Below, in pieces: positions 34,338 through 44,050 of a stretch of 64,000 nucleotides of DNA. This DNA is from Salipiger abyssi. GTDB taxonomy: Bacteria > Pseudomonadota > Alphaproteobacteria > Rhodobacterales > Rhodobacteraceae. The translations under genes and the position numbers were made by a program. The stretch lies in assembly GCF_001975705.1 (NCBI RefSeq), contig NZ_CP015093.1, forward strand, positions 806,001 to 870,000, given 5' to 3'. Numbering within the stretch: position 1 is the stretch's first letter; each line of letters opens with the position of its first letter. The notes beneath the pieces are model-generated. The model was not told the origin of the DNA. It did not search any database and saw only the letters and a list, made by a program, of their open reading frames with translations.

Positions 34338-34452
34338 TCGCATCACTTTTCAAGGTGGGGCCCTGCCATTGCGCGGGGCCCTGCCTTCGTCATTTCAACC
34401 TCGGGCGTCTGCGCCTTTTGGACATGGGGCACGGACAGGAATGGAGGGACGT

Positions 34453-35469
34453 ATGATCCACAAGAATTGGGCTGAACTGATCAAGCCGACCCAGCTGGAG
34501 GTTCGCCCCGGCGCAGACCCGACCCGCGTGGCCACGGTCGTTGCCGAACCGCTGGAGCGCGGCTTTGGCCTGACGCTGGGCAACGCCCTGCGCCGGGTGC
34601 TGCTGTCGAGCCTTCAGGGCGCGGCCATCACCAGCGTGCAGATCGACAACGTGCTGCACGAGTTTTCGTCCGTCGCCGGTGTGCGCGAAGATGTGACGGA
34701 TATCGTCCTGAACCTCAAGGGCGTTTCGCTGCGTATGGAAGTCGAGGGGCCCAAGCGCCTGTCGATCAACGCAAAAGGCCCCGGCGTCGTGACCGCTGCC
34801 GACATCGCGGAAACCGCCGGCATCGATGTTCTGAACAAGGACCACGTGATCTGCCACCTCGACGACGGTGCGGATTTCTACGTGGAACTGACCGTCAACA
34901 CCGGCAAGGGCTATGTCTCGGCAGACAAGAACAAGCCGGAAGACGCGCCCATCGGCCTGATGCCGATCGACGCGATCTATTCGCCGGTCAAGAAGGTCGC
35001 CTATGAGGTGCAGCCGACCCGTGAGGGCCAGGTGCTGGACTATGACAAGCTGACCATGAAGATCGAAACCGACGGCTCGGTCACTCCCGAGGACGCGATC
35101 GCCTACGCGGCACGCATCCTTCAGGACCAGCTGTCGATCTTCGTCAACTTCGAAGAGCCCGAAAGCGCCTCGCGTCAGGACGACGACGACGGTCTGGAAT
35201 TCAACCCGCTCCTCCTCAAGAAGGTGGACGAGCTGGAGCTTTCCGTGCGTTCGGCCAACTGCCTGAAGAACGACAATATCGTTTATATCGGCGACCTGAT
35301 CCAGAAGACCGAAGCCGAGATGCTCCGCACCCCGAACTTCGGCCGCAAGTCGCTGAACGAGATCAAGGAAGTGCTGTCCTCCATGGGTCTGCACCTCGGC
35401 ATGGATGTCGAGGACTGGCCGCCGGACAACATCGAGGATCTCGCCAAGAAACTGGAAGACCAGTTTTAA
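34453..35469 (+). CDS. rpoA: DNA-directed RNA polymerase subunit alpha
   Basis: A 338-residue subunit: N-terminal assembly domain ([30 protein letters not shown]), flexible linker around residues 235-250 ([15 protein letters not shown]) and C-terminal promoter/activator-binding domain ([47 protein letters not shown]). The ATG at 34453 follows GGAGGGAC and gives the standard [12 protein letters not shown]; the upstream open frame is leader sequence. Confidence 0.97.
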   Translation: MIHKNWAELIKPTQLEVRPGADPTRVATVVAEPLERGFGLTLGNALRRVLLSSLQGAAITSVQIDNVLHEFSSVAGVREDVTDIVLNLKGVSLRMEVEGPKRLSINAKGPGVVTAADIAETAGIDVLNKDHVICHLDDGADFYVELTVNTGKGYVSADKNKPEDAPIGLMPIDAIYSPVKKVAYEVQPTREGQVLDYDKLTMKIETDGSVTPEDAIAYAARILQDQLSIFVNFEEPESASRQDDDDGLEFNPLLLKKVDELELSVRSANCLKNDNIVYIGDLIQKTEAEMLRTPNFGRKSLNEIKEVLSSMGLHLGMDVEDWPPDNIEDLAKKLEDQF

Positions 35470-35482
35470 GCCGAATTCCCGT

Positions 35483-35535
35483 CCCGGGCCTGGCCCGGGA
35501 CCTCTCGCCCGGAGGCCCCGGATCACGTCCGGGGC
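35483..35535. repeat. Tandem GC-rich palindromes between rpoA and rplQ
   Basis: CCCGGGCCTGGCCCGGG is followed by CCCCGGATCACGTCCGGGG (35516-35534). The second belongs to a family of CCCCGGA-N5-TCCGGGG palindromes also found at 53386, 57038, 57116 and 61998. Confidence 0.65.
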
Positions 35536-35640
35536 GGGTTGGGCAAAAGACAGGGCACCCTGCCCCAAGGAGAGCGGCCCGCACGCATGGGCTGCCGGAC
35601 AAAGCAAAACCGCCCGTAGAGGGCAAAAGGAGTAAGAAAC

Positions 35641-36060
35641 ATGCGTCACGCAAAAGGTTACCGCCGCCTGAACCGTACCCACGAGCACCGCAAGGCGCTG
35701 TGGGCGAACATGGCCGGCTCGCTCATCGAGCATGAGCAGATCAAGACCACCCTGCCGAAAGCCAAGGAACTCAAGCGCGTCATCGACAAGCTGATCACCC
35801 TCGGCAAGCGCGGCGATGTGCACGCGCGCCGTCAGGCCGCCGCCCAGCTCAAGCAGGACATCCACGTCGCCAAGCTCTTCGACATCCTCGGCCCGCGCTA
35901 CGCCGAGCGTTCGGGCGGCTATTGCCGCGTGCTGAAAGCCGGCTTCCGCTATGGCGACATGGCGCCGATGGCGATCATCGAGCTGGTCGACCGCGATGTC
36001 GACGCCAAGGGCTCCGCCGACAAGGCCCGCCTGGCCGCTCTGGAAGCCGCCGAAGACTGA
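35641..36060 (+). CDS. rplQ: 50S ribosomal protein L17
   Basis: A 139-residue protein with the L17 core [37 protein letters not shown] and the C-terminal [18 protein letters not shown]. Last gene of the unit, closed by a strong hairpin. The 171-base gap before it contains GC-rich palindromes. Confidence 0.97.
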   Translation: MRHAKGYRRLNRTHEHRKALWANMAGSLIEHEQIKTTLPKAKELKRVIDKLITLGKRGDVHARRQAAAQLKQDIHVAKLFDILGPRYAERSGGYCRVLKAGFRYGDMAPMAIIELVDRDVDAKGSADKARLAALEAAED

Positions 36061-36082
36061 TCTTCGCCCGGTTCGGAACAAG

Positions 36083-36119
36083 AAAGGCGCCGCAGGGATC
36101 GCTCCCGCGGCGCCTTTTT
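36083..36119 (+). terminator. Intrinsic terminator after rplQ
   Basis: AAAGGCGCCGC pairs with GCGGCGCCTTT around a 13-base interior, tail TTTTTC. Just 23 bases after the stop; the convergent host-attachment gene ends 24 bases further. Confidence 0.9.
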
Positions 36120-36142
36120 CTTTGCGCAGCCGGCCCGCGCGG

Positions 36143-36598
36143 TCAGGCGGTTTCCAGTTCCTTCTTCACCAGCGCCTCGATCTTGTCGACCGGATGGTTG
36201 GTGAGCGTCTTCGGCACCTCGGCGATCACCCGGTCGGAGACCTCCTTGTGCAGCGCCTCGCGCAGATCGCCCAGCACCTTGGGCGCGGCGACCAGCACCA
36301 GCCGTTCGAACGCGCCCTTGTGGGCCTCGTCATAGAGATGCTCCGCCAGATCTGCCGCAAAGCGCTCCTTTTGCAGCTCGTGCCAGTCGGTATCGGCCAT
36401 GGCGGAGCGCTGCTGCACGCCGCCATCCTGCATCCGGCCCGGGCGGTTGGCGCCCTGCTCTCGATCCGAGGGGTTTTCCTGCACCTCCTCCCCGAACAGG
36501 TCCAGATTGGGGTTCTCGTGATCGGTCAGATTGCGCAGGAAAAGCGCCTTTTCGCTGTCGGTCACGACGACCCAGGTGCCTTGCTTCAGTTCGATCAT
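36143..36598 (-). CDS. Host attachment family protein
   Basis: A 151-residue protein of the family first described as needed for attachment to host cells (Host_attach). It has the typical N-terminus MIELKQGTWVVVTDSEKALFLRN, a variable charged middle, and the C-terminal FERLVLVAAPKVLGDLREALHKEVSDRVIAEVPKTLTNHPVDKIEALV, which resembles an eRF1-like domain. The start at 36598 is set by the family N-terminus; the open frame continues upstream through the next small gene. Eleven bases behind a small charged-protein gene, likely one unit. Molecular activity not known. Confidence 0.85.
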   Translation of the reverse strand: MIELKQGTWVVVTDSEKALFLRNLTDHENPNLDLFGEEVQENPSDREQGANRPGRMQDGGVQQRSAMADTDWHELQKERFAADLAEHLYDEAHKGAFERLVLVAAPKVLGDLREALHKEVSDRVIAEVPKTLTNHPVDKIEALVKKELETA

Positions 36599-36609
36599 CC
36601 TCACTCTCC

Positions 36610-36810
36610 TTACGATTCGGACTTCTCGTCGGATTTGCGGACCCGCGTCGCACCGGGCCGGTCCTGCTCCGCGCGCTTGAGCAGGTCGCGGGTGCCGACC
36701 TTGCGCTCCACCTGGCCGCCGTCGCGGCCCTGCTGCGGGGGCGTGTCCGCCTTGTCGAGATACTCTTCGGTCTCGCGGCGGCCGTCTTCGGATCTGTGTC
36801 GCTCTGCCAT
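36610..36810 (-). CDS. Small charged protein of unknown function (66 residues)
   Basis: A hydrophilic 66-residue chain (MAERHRSEDGRRETEEYLDK to RKSDEKSES), rich in Arg, Asp and Glu and probably disordered. A near-perfect ribosome site (AGGAGG, five bases before ATG) and tight spacing to the host-attachment gene support expression. Divergent from the degQ-like gene. No family recognised. Confidence 0.65.
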   Translation of the reverse strand: MAERHRSEDGRRETEEYLDKADTPPQQGRDGGQVERKVGTRDLLKRAEQDRPGATRVRKSDEKSES

Positions 36811-36924
36811 GGGGTCCTCCTGTTCTGCTCAGGCACAACGCCCCGGATACGATCCGCGTTCCTGCGCCCCGGCTTGAATCCGCCGGGACAGGCGGGCATA
36901 TGCGAAGGATCAGGAGGTCCAACC

Positions 36925-38307
36925 ATGCTCCGCATCTGCCTTGTCGCCCTCAGCCTCGCCGCCGCGCCGCTCGCCGCCCAGACGCCCGAGCCGCGCGTGC
37001 CGGAAAGCCAGGCCGAGATCTCCCTCAGCTTCGCCCCGCTGGTGAAAGAGGCCACCCCGGCGGTGGTCAATATCTACGCCCGCCGCGTCGTGCAGTCGCG
37101 CAGCCCGTTCGCCGGCGATCCGCTCTTCGGCAATCTCTTCCGCGATTTCGGCGGGCGCCCCCGGGTGCAGAACTCGCTGGGCTCCGGCGTGATCCTGTCG
37201 GAAGACGGGATCGTCGTGTCGAATTACCACGTCGTCGGCCAGGCCACCGATATCCGCGTGGTGCTCAACAACGGTGCAGAATACGAGGCCAGCGTGCTGA
37301 TCGGCGACGAGGAGGCGGATCTCGCCATCCTCAAGCTGGAGGATGCGGGCGAGATGCCCTTCCTGCCGCTGCGCGACAGCGACACGGTGGAGGTGGGCGA
37401 GCTGGTGCTGGCCATCGGCAACCCGTTCGGGGTCGGTCAGACCGTCTCCTCCGGCATCGTCTCGGGGCTGGCGCGCTCGGGCACCGCCACGGGCAATGCG
37501 CGCGGCTATTTCATCCAGACCGATGCGCCGATCAACCCGGGCAATTCCGGCGGTGCGCTGATCGACGTCAAGGGCCGGCTGATCGGGGTGAACACCTCGA
37601 TCCTCACCCGCTCCGGCGGCTCGAACGGCATCGGCTTCGCCATCCCCTCGGCGCTGGTGGCGCAGTTCGTCGATCAGGCCCGCGCCGGCAATGATGATTT
37701 CGAGCGGCCCTGGGCCGGGATGACCGGCCAGCCGGTGAACGCCGATATCTCCGAAAGCCTCGGGCTCGGCCTGCCGAACGGCGTGCTGATCGCCGATCTG
37801 CACCCTCAAAGCCCCTTTGCCGAGGCCGGGCTGGAGGTGGGCGACGTGGTGCTGGATGTGGACGGCCAGCCGGTCAACACCCCGCCCGAGATGCTGTTCC
37901 GCATGTCGGTGCGCGGGCTGGGTCATGTGGCGCGCATACGCTACCTGCATGACGGTGCGCCGCAGGAGGCGAAGGTCGAGATGATCGCCGCCCCCGAGAC
38001 GCCCCCGCGCGAGGCGGTGACGCTGGATGAGGATGCGGTCCTGCCCGGGCTGGCGCTGGCGCGGATCAACCCGGCGGTCGGCGCGGAGCTGAACCTGCCC
38101 CTGCCCGATGACGGTGTGGTGGTGACCGATCCCGGCCCCTATGGCACGCGCATCGGGTTGCGGCCCGGAGACGTGCTGCGCGCCATCAATGGCCGCGCGG
38201 TGGAAAAGACCGGCGATGTGGGCCGGCTGCTGAAGCGCGCCGCCCCGCGCGTGCGGATCGACGCGCTGCGCGGCGGCGGTCGGGTCTCGCTGCGGTTCCG
38301 GACCTGA
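36925..38307 (+). CDS. Periplasmic Do/DegQ-type serine protease
   Basis: A 460-residue HtrA-family protease: signal peptide (MLRICLVALSLAAAPLAAQ), trypsin-like domain with catalytic His102 (SNYHVV), Asp132 (EADLAILKL) and Ser208 (PINPGNSGGAL), then a PDZ domain (VLIADLHPQSPFAEAGLEVGDVVLDVDGQPV) and a second, shorter one (VVVTDPGPYGTRIGLRPGDVLRAINGRAV). It degrades or refolds damaged envelope proteins. ATG at 36925 with AGGAGG upstream; the frame before it lacks a signal sequence. Confidence 0.93.
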   Translation: MLRICLVALSLAAAPLAAQTPEPRVPESQAEISLSFAPLVKEATPAVVNIYARRVVQSRSPFAGDPLFGNLFRDFGGRPRVQNSLGSGVILSEDGIVVSNYHVVGQATDIRVVLNNGAEYEASVLIGDEEADLAILKLEDAGEMPFLPLRDSDTVEVGELVLAIGNPFGVGQTVSSGIVSGLARSGTATGNARGYFIQTDAPINPGNSGGALIDVKGRLIGVNTSILTRSGGSNGIGFAIPSALVAQFVDQARAGNDDFERPWAGMTGQPVNADISESLGLGLPNGVLIADLHPQSPFAEAGLEVGDVVLDVDGQPVNTPPEMLFRMSVRGLGHVARIRYLHDGAPQEAKVEMIAAPETPPREAVTLDEDAVLPGLALARINPAVGAELNLPLPDDGVVVTDPGPYGTRIGLRPGDVLRAINGRAVEKTGDVGRLLKRAAPRVRIDALRGGGRVSLRFRT

Positions 38308-38311
38308 GCCT

Positions 38312-39625
38312 GTGGCCGATCTCTTCGACAAGGATCCCGGCGCAACGCCCGAAAGCACCGCGCCCCGCCCGCTGGCCGACCGCCTGCGCCCCAGGACGCT
38401 GGGCGAGGTGATCGGACAGGAGCAGGTACTGGGCCCCGACGCGCCGCTCGGCGTGATGCTGGCCTCGGGCTCGCTGTCGAGCCTGGTGTTCTGGGGACCG
38501 CCGGGCGTAGGCAAGACCACCATCGCGCGGCTGCTGGCGGATGCGACCGAGCTGCATTTCGTGCAGATCAGCGCGATCTTCACCGGCGTGCCGGAGCTGC
38601 GCAAGGTCTTCGAGGCGGCCAAGCATCGCCGCGCCAACGGTCAGGGCACGCTGCTGTTCGTCGACGAGATCCACCGTTTCAACAAGGCGCAGCAGGACGG
38701 CTTTCTGCCGCATATGGAGGACGGCACCATCCTGCTCGTCGGCGCCACCACCGAGAACCCCAGCTTCGAGCTGAACGCGGCGCTTTTGTCGCGGGCACAG
38801 GTGCTGGTGCTGGAACGGCTGGCGCTCGCCGATCTGGAACGGCTGGCGCAGCGCGCCGAGAAGGAGCTCGACCGCCCCCTGCCCCTCGACGGCGCGGCGC
38901 GCGAGGCGCTGCTGGAGATGGCCGATGGCGACGGGCGCGCGCTTTTGAACCTCATCGAGCAGGTGATGGCCTGGCGGGTGACGGGCAAGCTCGACACCGA
39001 TGCGCTGACCCACCGGCTGATGCGGCGCGCGGCGCAATACGACAAATCCGGCGACGGCCATTACAACCTGATCTCGGCGCTGCACAAATCCATCCGCGGC
39101 TCCGACCCGGATGCGGCGCTCTACTGGTTCTCGCGGATGCTGGAGGCGGGGGAGGATCCGCGCTTTCTCGCCCGCCGGCTGACCCGCATGGCGGTGGAGG
39201 ATATCGGCCTCGCCGATCCGCAGGCGCAGGTCGCCTGCATCGATAGCTGGCAGACCTACGAGCGGCTGGGCTCGCCCGAGGGCGAGCTGGCGCTGGCCAA
39301 TGCGGTAATCTATCTGGCGCTGGCGCCGAAATCCAACGCCGCTTATGCCGCCTACAAGGGCGCCCGGGCGGCGGCGAAAAAGACCGGCTCGCTGATGCCG
39401 CCGAAACATATCCTCAACGCCCCCACCAGGCTGATGAAGGATCAGGGCTATGGCAGCGGCTATGCCTACGATCACGACGCCGAGGATGCGTTTTCCGGGC
39501 AGGATTACTTCCCCGAGGATATGGGCCGAACGCAGTTCTATGCCCCGGTGGAGCGCGGCTTCGAGCGCGACCTGAAAAAGCGGGTGGAGTATTTCGCCCG
39601 GCTGCGACGGGAGCGGAACGGGTAG
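38312..39625 (+). CDS. rarA: Replication-associated recombination protein A
   Basis: A 437-residue AAA+ ATPase of the MgsA/WRNIP1 family acting at stalled replication forks. Walker [17 protein letters not shown], Walker [22 protein letters not shown], sensor [21 protein letters not shown], and the C-terminal tetramerisation region [30 protein letters not shown] start, four bases after the protease stop, so the two are probably co-transcribed. Confidence 0.95.
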   Translation: MADLFDKDPGATPESTAPRPLADRLRPRTLGEVIGQEQVLGPDAPLGVMLASGSLSSLVFWGPPGVGKTTIARLLADATELHFVQISAIFTGVPELRKVFEAAKHRRANGQGTLLFVDEIHRFNKAQQDGFLPHMEDGTILLVGATTENPSFELNAALLSRAQVLVLERLALADLERLAQRAEKELDRPLPLDGAAREALLEMADGDGRALLNLIEQVMAWRVTGKLDTDALTHRLMRRAAQYDKSGDGHYNLISALHKSIRGSDPDAALYWFSRMLEAGEDPRFLARRLTRMAVEDIGLADPQAQVACIDSWQTYERLGSPEGELALANAVIYLALAPKSNAAYAAYKGARAAAKKTGSLMPPKHILNAPTRLMKDQGYGSGYAYDHDAEDAFSGQDYFPEDMGRTQFYAPVERGFERDLKKRVEYFARLRRERNG

Positions 39626-39898
39626 GATCAGCGGTCGGAACAAGGGGCTCTGTCGCAGGGCTGGACACCGCCGCCTTGGTTCCGTGCCGGGACAACCTCC
39701 CCCTGTCCTCCCTGAAGGATCCCCGAGAGCATTCGGGGCGGCAATGCCATGACCACTCGACGCCCGAGAACGCCGCCTTCCTCCACGACCGCCTGCTCCT
39801 CGCCCCCTTCCCGCGCTGCGCAAGCTTGACAACAGACGCCCCGCAAGACACATCGCCCGCATGAGCTTCACCCTTCTTCAGGTCGCCCTCGGGGCGCA

Positions 39899-40237
39899 TT
39901 GGGCGCGTCGTCGCGCTATCTCACCGGCGTCGGCATGACCGCGCTGATGGGGCGGAGCTTTCCCTGGGGCACGCTGACGGTGAACGTCCTCGGATCCTTT
40001 GTCATGGGGGTGCTGGTCGTGGTGCTGGCGAATTTCTCCGCCACGCGGTTCGCCCCCTTCCTCACCATCGGTTTTCTCGGCGGCTTCACCACTTTCTCCT
40101 CCTTCTCGCTGGATTTCGCCACGCTCTACGAGCGCGGCGAGGTGGCGCTGGCGCTGGGATATGTGGCCGCCTCTGTGCTGGTCTCGCTGGCGGCGCTCTT
40201 CGCCGGGCTTCTGGCCGCAAGGAGCGTCTTCGCATGA
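39899..40237 (+). CDS. crcB: Fluoride channel CrcB/FluC, frameshifted near the N-terminus
   Basis: Dual-topology membrane channel that expels fluoride. This frame gives 112 residues with TM segments and the core GTLTVNVLGSFVMG, FLTIGFLGGFTTFSSFSLD. The normal first residues, MSFTLLQVALG, are encoded from an ATG at 39861 in another frame. Adding one G to the GGGG run at 39891-39894 gives MSFTLLQVALGGALGASSRYL and a 125-residue protein, the usual length. The TTG at 39899 is therefore probably not the natural start. Sequencing error or a recent mutation. Overlaps the pseudouridine synthase gene by four bases. Confidence 0.85.
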   Translation: MGASSRYLTGVGMTALMGRSFPWGTLTVNVLGSFVMGVLVVVLANFSATRFAPFLTIGFLGGFTTFSSFSLDFATLYERGEVALALGYVAASVLVSLAALFAGLLAARSVFA

Positions 40238-41280
40238 GCGGCGTACAGACCATCACCGTCGGTCCCGGCGACGGCGACCAGCGCCTCGACCGCTGGCTCA
40301 AGCGGCTCTTCCCGCATCTCCAGCAGGGGCGCATCGAAAAGATGTGCCGCAAGGGCGAGCTGCGCATCGACGGCGCCCGCGCCAAGGCCTCGACCCGGCT
40401 CGCGACCGGCCAGCAGGTGCGCATCCCGCCGCTGCCGGAGCCCGATGAGAAACCCGCTGCCGCGCCGAAGCCCAGGGTCTCGGAGGCCGACGCCAAACTC
40501 ATCCAGTCCTGCGTACTGTGGAAGGACGACCACATCATTGCGCTGAACAAGCCGCCGGGCCTGCCGAGCCAGGGCGGCAGCAAGCAGACGCGCCATGTGG
40601 ACGGGCTCGCCGAGGCGCTGAGATTCGGCTTCGACGAAAAGCCGCGCCTCGTGCACCGGCTCGACAAGGACACCTCGGGCGTGCTGCTGCTGGCGCGCAC
40701 CCGCGAGATGGCACAGGCGCTCACCGCCGCGATCCGCCACCGCCGCACGCGCAAGATCTACTGGGCGCTGGTCGCCGGCGTGCCGACCCCTTATCTGGGC
40801 GAGATCCGTTACGGGCTGGTCAAGGCCGCCGGGCACGGGCGCCATGGCGAGGGCGAAAAGATGATCTGCGTGCATCCGCGCGACATGAACGCGACCCCCG
40901 GCGCGCAGCGGGCGCATACGCTCTACGCCACGCTCTACCGCGTCGCCGGGCGCGCTTCCTGGGTGGCGCTGGAACCGATCACCGGGCGCACCCACCAGCT
41001 GCGCGCGCATATGGCCGAGATCGGCCACCCGATCATCGGCGACGGCAAATACGGCGGCTCGGGGCAGGAAAATCTCGGCGACGGCTGGGGCGCGCAGCTT
41101 GGCGGGATCATCTCGAAAAAGCTGCACCTGCACGCACGCTCGATCAGCTTCGAGCATCCGGTGACAAGGAAGCCCGTCACGATCACCGCCCCCCTGCCCG
41201 AGCATATGGCCCATAGCTGGGAAACGCTGGGCTGGGCCGAGGATATCGCCGCCGACGACCCGTTCGAGGAGCTGCACTGA
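40234..41280 (+). CDS. rluC: RluC/RluD-family 23S rRNA pseudouridine synthase
   Basis: A 348-residue enzyme with an N-terminal S4 RNA-binding domain (QRLDRWLKRLFPHLQQGRIEKMCRKGELRIDG) and the catalytic motif VHRLDKDTSGVLLLAR (Asp144). The second block is EPITGRTHQLRAHMAEIGHPIIGD. It isomerises uridines in 23S rRNA. The C-terminus is somewhat long for RluC. Overlaps crcB and precedes the HAD gene by one base. Confidence 0.92.
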   Translation: MSGVQTITVGPGDGDQRLDRWLKRLFPHLQQGRIEKMCRKGELRIDGARAKASTRLATGQQVRIPPLPEPDEKPAAAPKPRVSEADAKLIQSCVLWKDDHIIALNKPPGLPSQGGSKQTRHVDGLAEALRFGFDEKPRLVHRLDKDTSGVLLLARTREMAQALTAAIRHRRTRKIYWALVAGVPTPYLGEIRYGLVKAAGHGRHGEGEKMICVHPRDMNATPGAQRAHTLYATLYRVAGRASWVALEPITGRTHQLRAHMAEIGHPIIGDGKYGGSGQENLGDGWGAQLGGIISKKLHLHARSISFEHPVTRKPVTITAPLPEHMAHSWETLGWAEDIAADDPFEELH

Positions 41281-41281
41281 C

Positions 41282-41956
41282 ATGGATCTGCGCCTTGTGA
41301 TCTTCGATGTCGACGGCACGCTGGTGGACAGCCAGGCCGATATCATGGCCTCGATGACTGCCGCCTTCGAAAGCGCCGGCCTGCCGGTGCCCGACCGCGA
41401 GGCGGTGCTGTCGCAGGTCGGGCTGGCGCTGCCCATCGCGCTGATGGAGCTGGCGCCCGCCGCCAAGGCGCAGCACGAGAGCATGATCGACGCCTACAAG
41501 CAGCGCTATTTCGGTCTGCGCAGCGAGAAGGGCACGCCGCAGAGCTCGCCGCTCTTCCCGCATGTGCGCAGCGTGCTCGATCAGCTCCATGCGGAGAACG
41601 AGACGCTGCTTGGCATCGCCACCGGCAAATCGCGTCGCGGGCTCGACGGGCTGCTCGACGGGCACGACATGCGCCCGCTCTTTGTCACCCAGCAATGCGG
41701 CGACGATCACCCGTCGAAACCGCACCCGGCGATGCTCGAGGCGGCGCTGTCGGAAACCGGCGTGCCGGCAAAGCGCGCGGTGATGATCGGCGACACCAGT
41801 TTCGACATGCAGATGGCGCGCGCGGCGGGGATGCTCGCGGTGGGCGTCAGCTGGGGATATCACGACGCCGCACGGCTGAAGGACGCGCATCTGGTGATCG
41901 ACGACATCCGCACCCTGCCCGGCCTGCTGGCACAGATCTGGGAGCAGAGCGCATGA
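41282..41956 (+). CDS. HAD-IA family hydrolase (phosphoglycolate phosphatase-like)
   Basis: A 224-residue phosphatase: motif I VIFDVDGTLVDSQ (nucleophile Asp), motif II IATGKSRRG, motif III lysine in SKPHPAMLEAAL and motif IV MIGDTSFDMQMARAAGM. The helical cap lies at residues about 15-80. Substrate cannot be fixed from sequence; this position beside rluC and the ATP12 gene is conserved in related bacteria as far as I know. Confidence 0.9.
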   Translation: MDLRLVIFDVDGTLVDSQADIMASMTAAFESAGLPVPDREAVLSQVGLALPIALMELAPAAKAQHESMIDAYKQRYFGLRSEKGTPQSSPLFPHVRSVLDQLHAENETLLGIATGKSRRGLDGLLDGHDMRPLFVTQQCGDDHPSKPHPAMLEAALSETGVPAKRAVMIGDTSFDMQMARAAGMLAVGVSWGYHDAARLKDAHLVIDDIRTLPGLLAQIWEQSA

Positions 41957-42666
41957 GCGAATGGGCCCCCCGCAGGTTCTACAAGGACGCAACCGCCGCG
42001 CCCGCCGAGGGCGGCTATGGCGTGTTTCTCGACGGGCGCCGGGTGATGACCCCGGGAAAATCGCCGCTGGTGGTGCCGACCAGGGCGCTGGCCGAGGAGA
42101 TCGCGGCGGAATGGCAGGCGCAGGAGGAAAAGATCGACCCCGGCGCGATGCCCTTCACCCGCACCGCCAACAGCGCCATCGAAAAGGTCGCGCCGCAGCG
42201 GGAGGCGGTGGCGCAGATGCTGGCGGAATACGGCGACGCCGATCTGCTGTGCTACCGCGCCGAAGAACCCGAGGCGCTGGTGCAGCGCCAGGCCGAGCGC
42301 TGGGACCCGATGCTCGACTGGGCCGAGACGGCGCTGGGAGCGCGGCTGGAGCCCCGCACCGGGCTGATGCACGCGGCGCAGGAGCCGGGCGCGCTGGAAG
42401 TTCTTGCCGCCCGCGCCCACAGGCTCGACCCGTTCGAACTGGCAGCATTTCACGACCTGGTGTCGCTGAGCGGCTCGCTGATCCTGGGATTCGCCGCGAC
42501 CGGCACCGAGCATGACCCCGAAGATCTCTGGGCGCTCTCGCGGCTCGACGAGAGCTGGCAGGAAGAGCTCTGGGGCGTCGATGAGGAGGCCCGGGAAATG
42601 GCATCGCACAAACGTGCGGCATTTCTTCACGCACATCGCTTTTTTGCCCTGTGTCGAGCCGCTTAA
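41953..42666 (+). CDS. ATP12-family F1-ATPase assembly chaperone
   Basis: A 237-residue homologue of mitochondrial Atp12, which protects the F1 alpha subunit during assembly. Typical stretches: RRFYKDATAAPAEGGYGVFLDGRRVMTPGKSPLVVPTRALAEEIAAEW, FTRTANSAIEKV and GSLILGFAATGTEHDPEDLWALSRLDE. ATG at 41953 overlaps the HAD stop by four bases. The family is confined to alphaproteobacteria and mitochondria. Confidence 0.92.
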   Translation: MSEWAPRRFYKDATAAPAEGGYGVFLDGRRVMTPGKSPLVVPTRALAEEIAAEWQAQEEKIDPGAMPFTRTANSAIEKVAPQREAVAQMLAEYGDADLLCYRAEEPEALVQRQAERWDPMLDWAETALGARLEPRTGLMHAAQEPGALEVLAARAHRLDPFELAAFHDLVSLSGSLILGFAATGTEHDPEDLWALSRLDESWQEELWGVDEEAREMASHKRAAFLHAHRFFALCRAA

Positions 42667-42864
42667 TCGGGTCTCGCACCGAATTTCATTGCACAATATG
42701 CCGGCATCGCGGGATGTTTTTACCGGACGGGTGGCTTGACCTCCCAGAACGTTTCCGAACAAACTCGCGGGCACCAGAGGGGGGGAGCACCCACTCATCG
42801 GTATTCACGGCCTTCGGGCCACGGAACCGGCTCATGAGGGGCCGGACAACAGGAAGAGGTTAAC

Positions 42865-43884
42865 ATGAAGAAAACCGTAATCCTTGGCGCACTCACGGTT
42901 GCCGGCCTGGCAGCGGGTGCCGCCAGTGCGGCGACTCTCGACGACGTCAAGGCGCGTGGCAACCTGAACTGCGGCGTGTCGACCGGCCTGACCGGCTTCT
43001 CGGCCCCCGACGCAAACGGTGTCTGGCAGGGCTTTGACGTGGCGGTCTGCCGTGCCGTTGCCGCCGCCGTTCTCGGCGATCCGATGGCTGTCGAGTTCGT
43101 CCCGACCACCGGCCAGACCCGCTTTACCGCGCTCGCCTCCGGCGAGATCGACATGCTGGCCCGCAACACCACCTGGACCTTCTCGCGCGACAACGACCTC
43201 AAATTCGAGTTCGTCGGCGTGAACTACTATGACGGCCAGGGCTTCATGATTCCGAAAGAGCTGGGCGTGAGCTCCGCCAAGGAACTCGACGGCGCAACCG
43301 TCTGCATCCAGACCGGCACCACCACCGAGCTGAACCTCGCGGATTTCTTCCGCGTGAACAACATCAGCTATGAGCCGGTGCCGATCGAGACCAACGCCGA
43401 AGCGCAGCAGCAGTATCTGGCCGGCGCCTGCGACGTCTACACCACCGACGCCTCGGGCCTCGCCGCGACCCGCGCCTCCTTCGAAGCGCCGGGCGATCAT
43501 GTCATCCTGCCGGAAATCATCTCGAAAGAGCCGCTGGGCCCGCTGGTCCGTCACGGCGACAACGAGTGGGGCGACATCGTCCGCTGGACCCTGAACGCGC
43601 TGATCGCCGCCGAAGAATACGGCGTGACCTCGGCCAATATCGGCGAGCTGGCGTCGGCTCCGGGCAACAACCCGGAAATCAACCGTCTGCTGGGCACCGA
43701 AGGCGAGCTGGGCGCAATGATCGGTCTCGAGGCCGACTGGGCGCAGAAAGCCATCATGGCCAACGGCAACTACGGCGAGATCTTTGAGAAGAATATCGGC
43801 GAAAACACCCCGATCGGCCTGTCGCGCGGCCTGAACGCGCAGTGGACCGACGGCGGCCTGATGTACAGCCCGCCGTTCCGCTGA
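42865..43884 (+). CDS. bztA: General L-amino acid ABC transporter, periplasmic binding protein
   Basis: A 339-residue solute receptor with signal peptide (MKKTVILGALTVAGLAAGAASA), then DVKARGNLNCGVSTGLTGFSAPDANGVWQGFDVAVCRAVAAAVLGD, FTALASGEIDMLARNTTWTFSRD and the second-domain GTTTELNLADFF. AapJ/BztA proteins bind glutamate, glutamine, aspartate and asparagine. First of four bzt genes; a hairpin after it probably keeps this subunit in excess. The 198-base leader upstream holds no gene. Confidence 0.95.
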   Translation: MKKTVILGALTVAGLAAGAASAATLDDVKARGNLNCGVSTGLTGFSAPDANGVWQGFDVAVCRAVAAAVLGDPMAVEFVPTTGQTRFTALASGEIDMLARNTTWTFSRDNDLKFEFVGVNYYDGQGFMIPKELGVSSAKELDGATVCIQTGTTTELNLADFFRVNNISYEPVPIETNAEAQQQYLAGACDVYTTDASGLAATRASFEAPGDHVILPEIISKEPLGPLVRHGDNEWGDIVRWTLNALIAAEEYGVTSANIGELASAPGNNPEINRLLGTEGELGAMIGLEADWAQKAIMANGNYGEIFEKNIGENTPIGLSRGLNAQWTDGGLMYSPPFR

Positions 43885-43899
43885 TCGGAACCGGGAACA

Positions 43900-43930
43900 G
43901 GGGCGCGGGGGTAACAGCCCGCGCCCTTTT
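43900..43930 (+). terminator. Partial terminator / mRNA-stabilising hairpin between bztA and bztB
   Basis: GGGCGCGGG pairs with CCCGCGCCC, loop of nine, tail TTTT. Such hairpins after the binding-protein gene allow limited read-through to the permease genes, giving receptor excess. Confidence 0.75.
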
Positions 43931-44050
43931 CACCTGAAGACCCAACAACAAAGACAAATCGAAGACCAATACGAGTTTCCGACGAGAGGCAGGAGGCCGG
44001 ACCAACCGGCACGACGCCCAGGAAGAACGGAAGCCGCCGGGGAGAAGACA

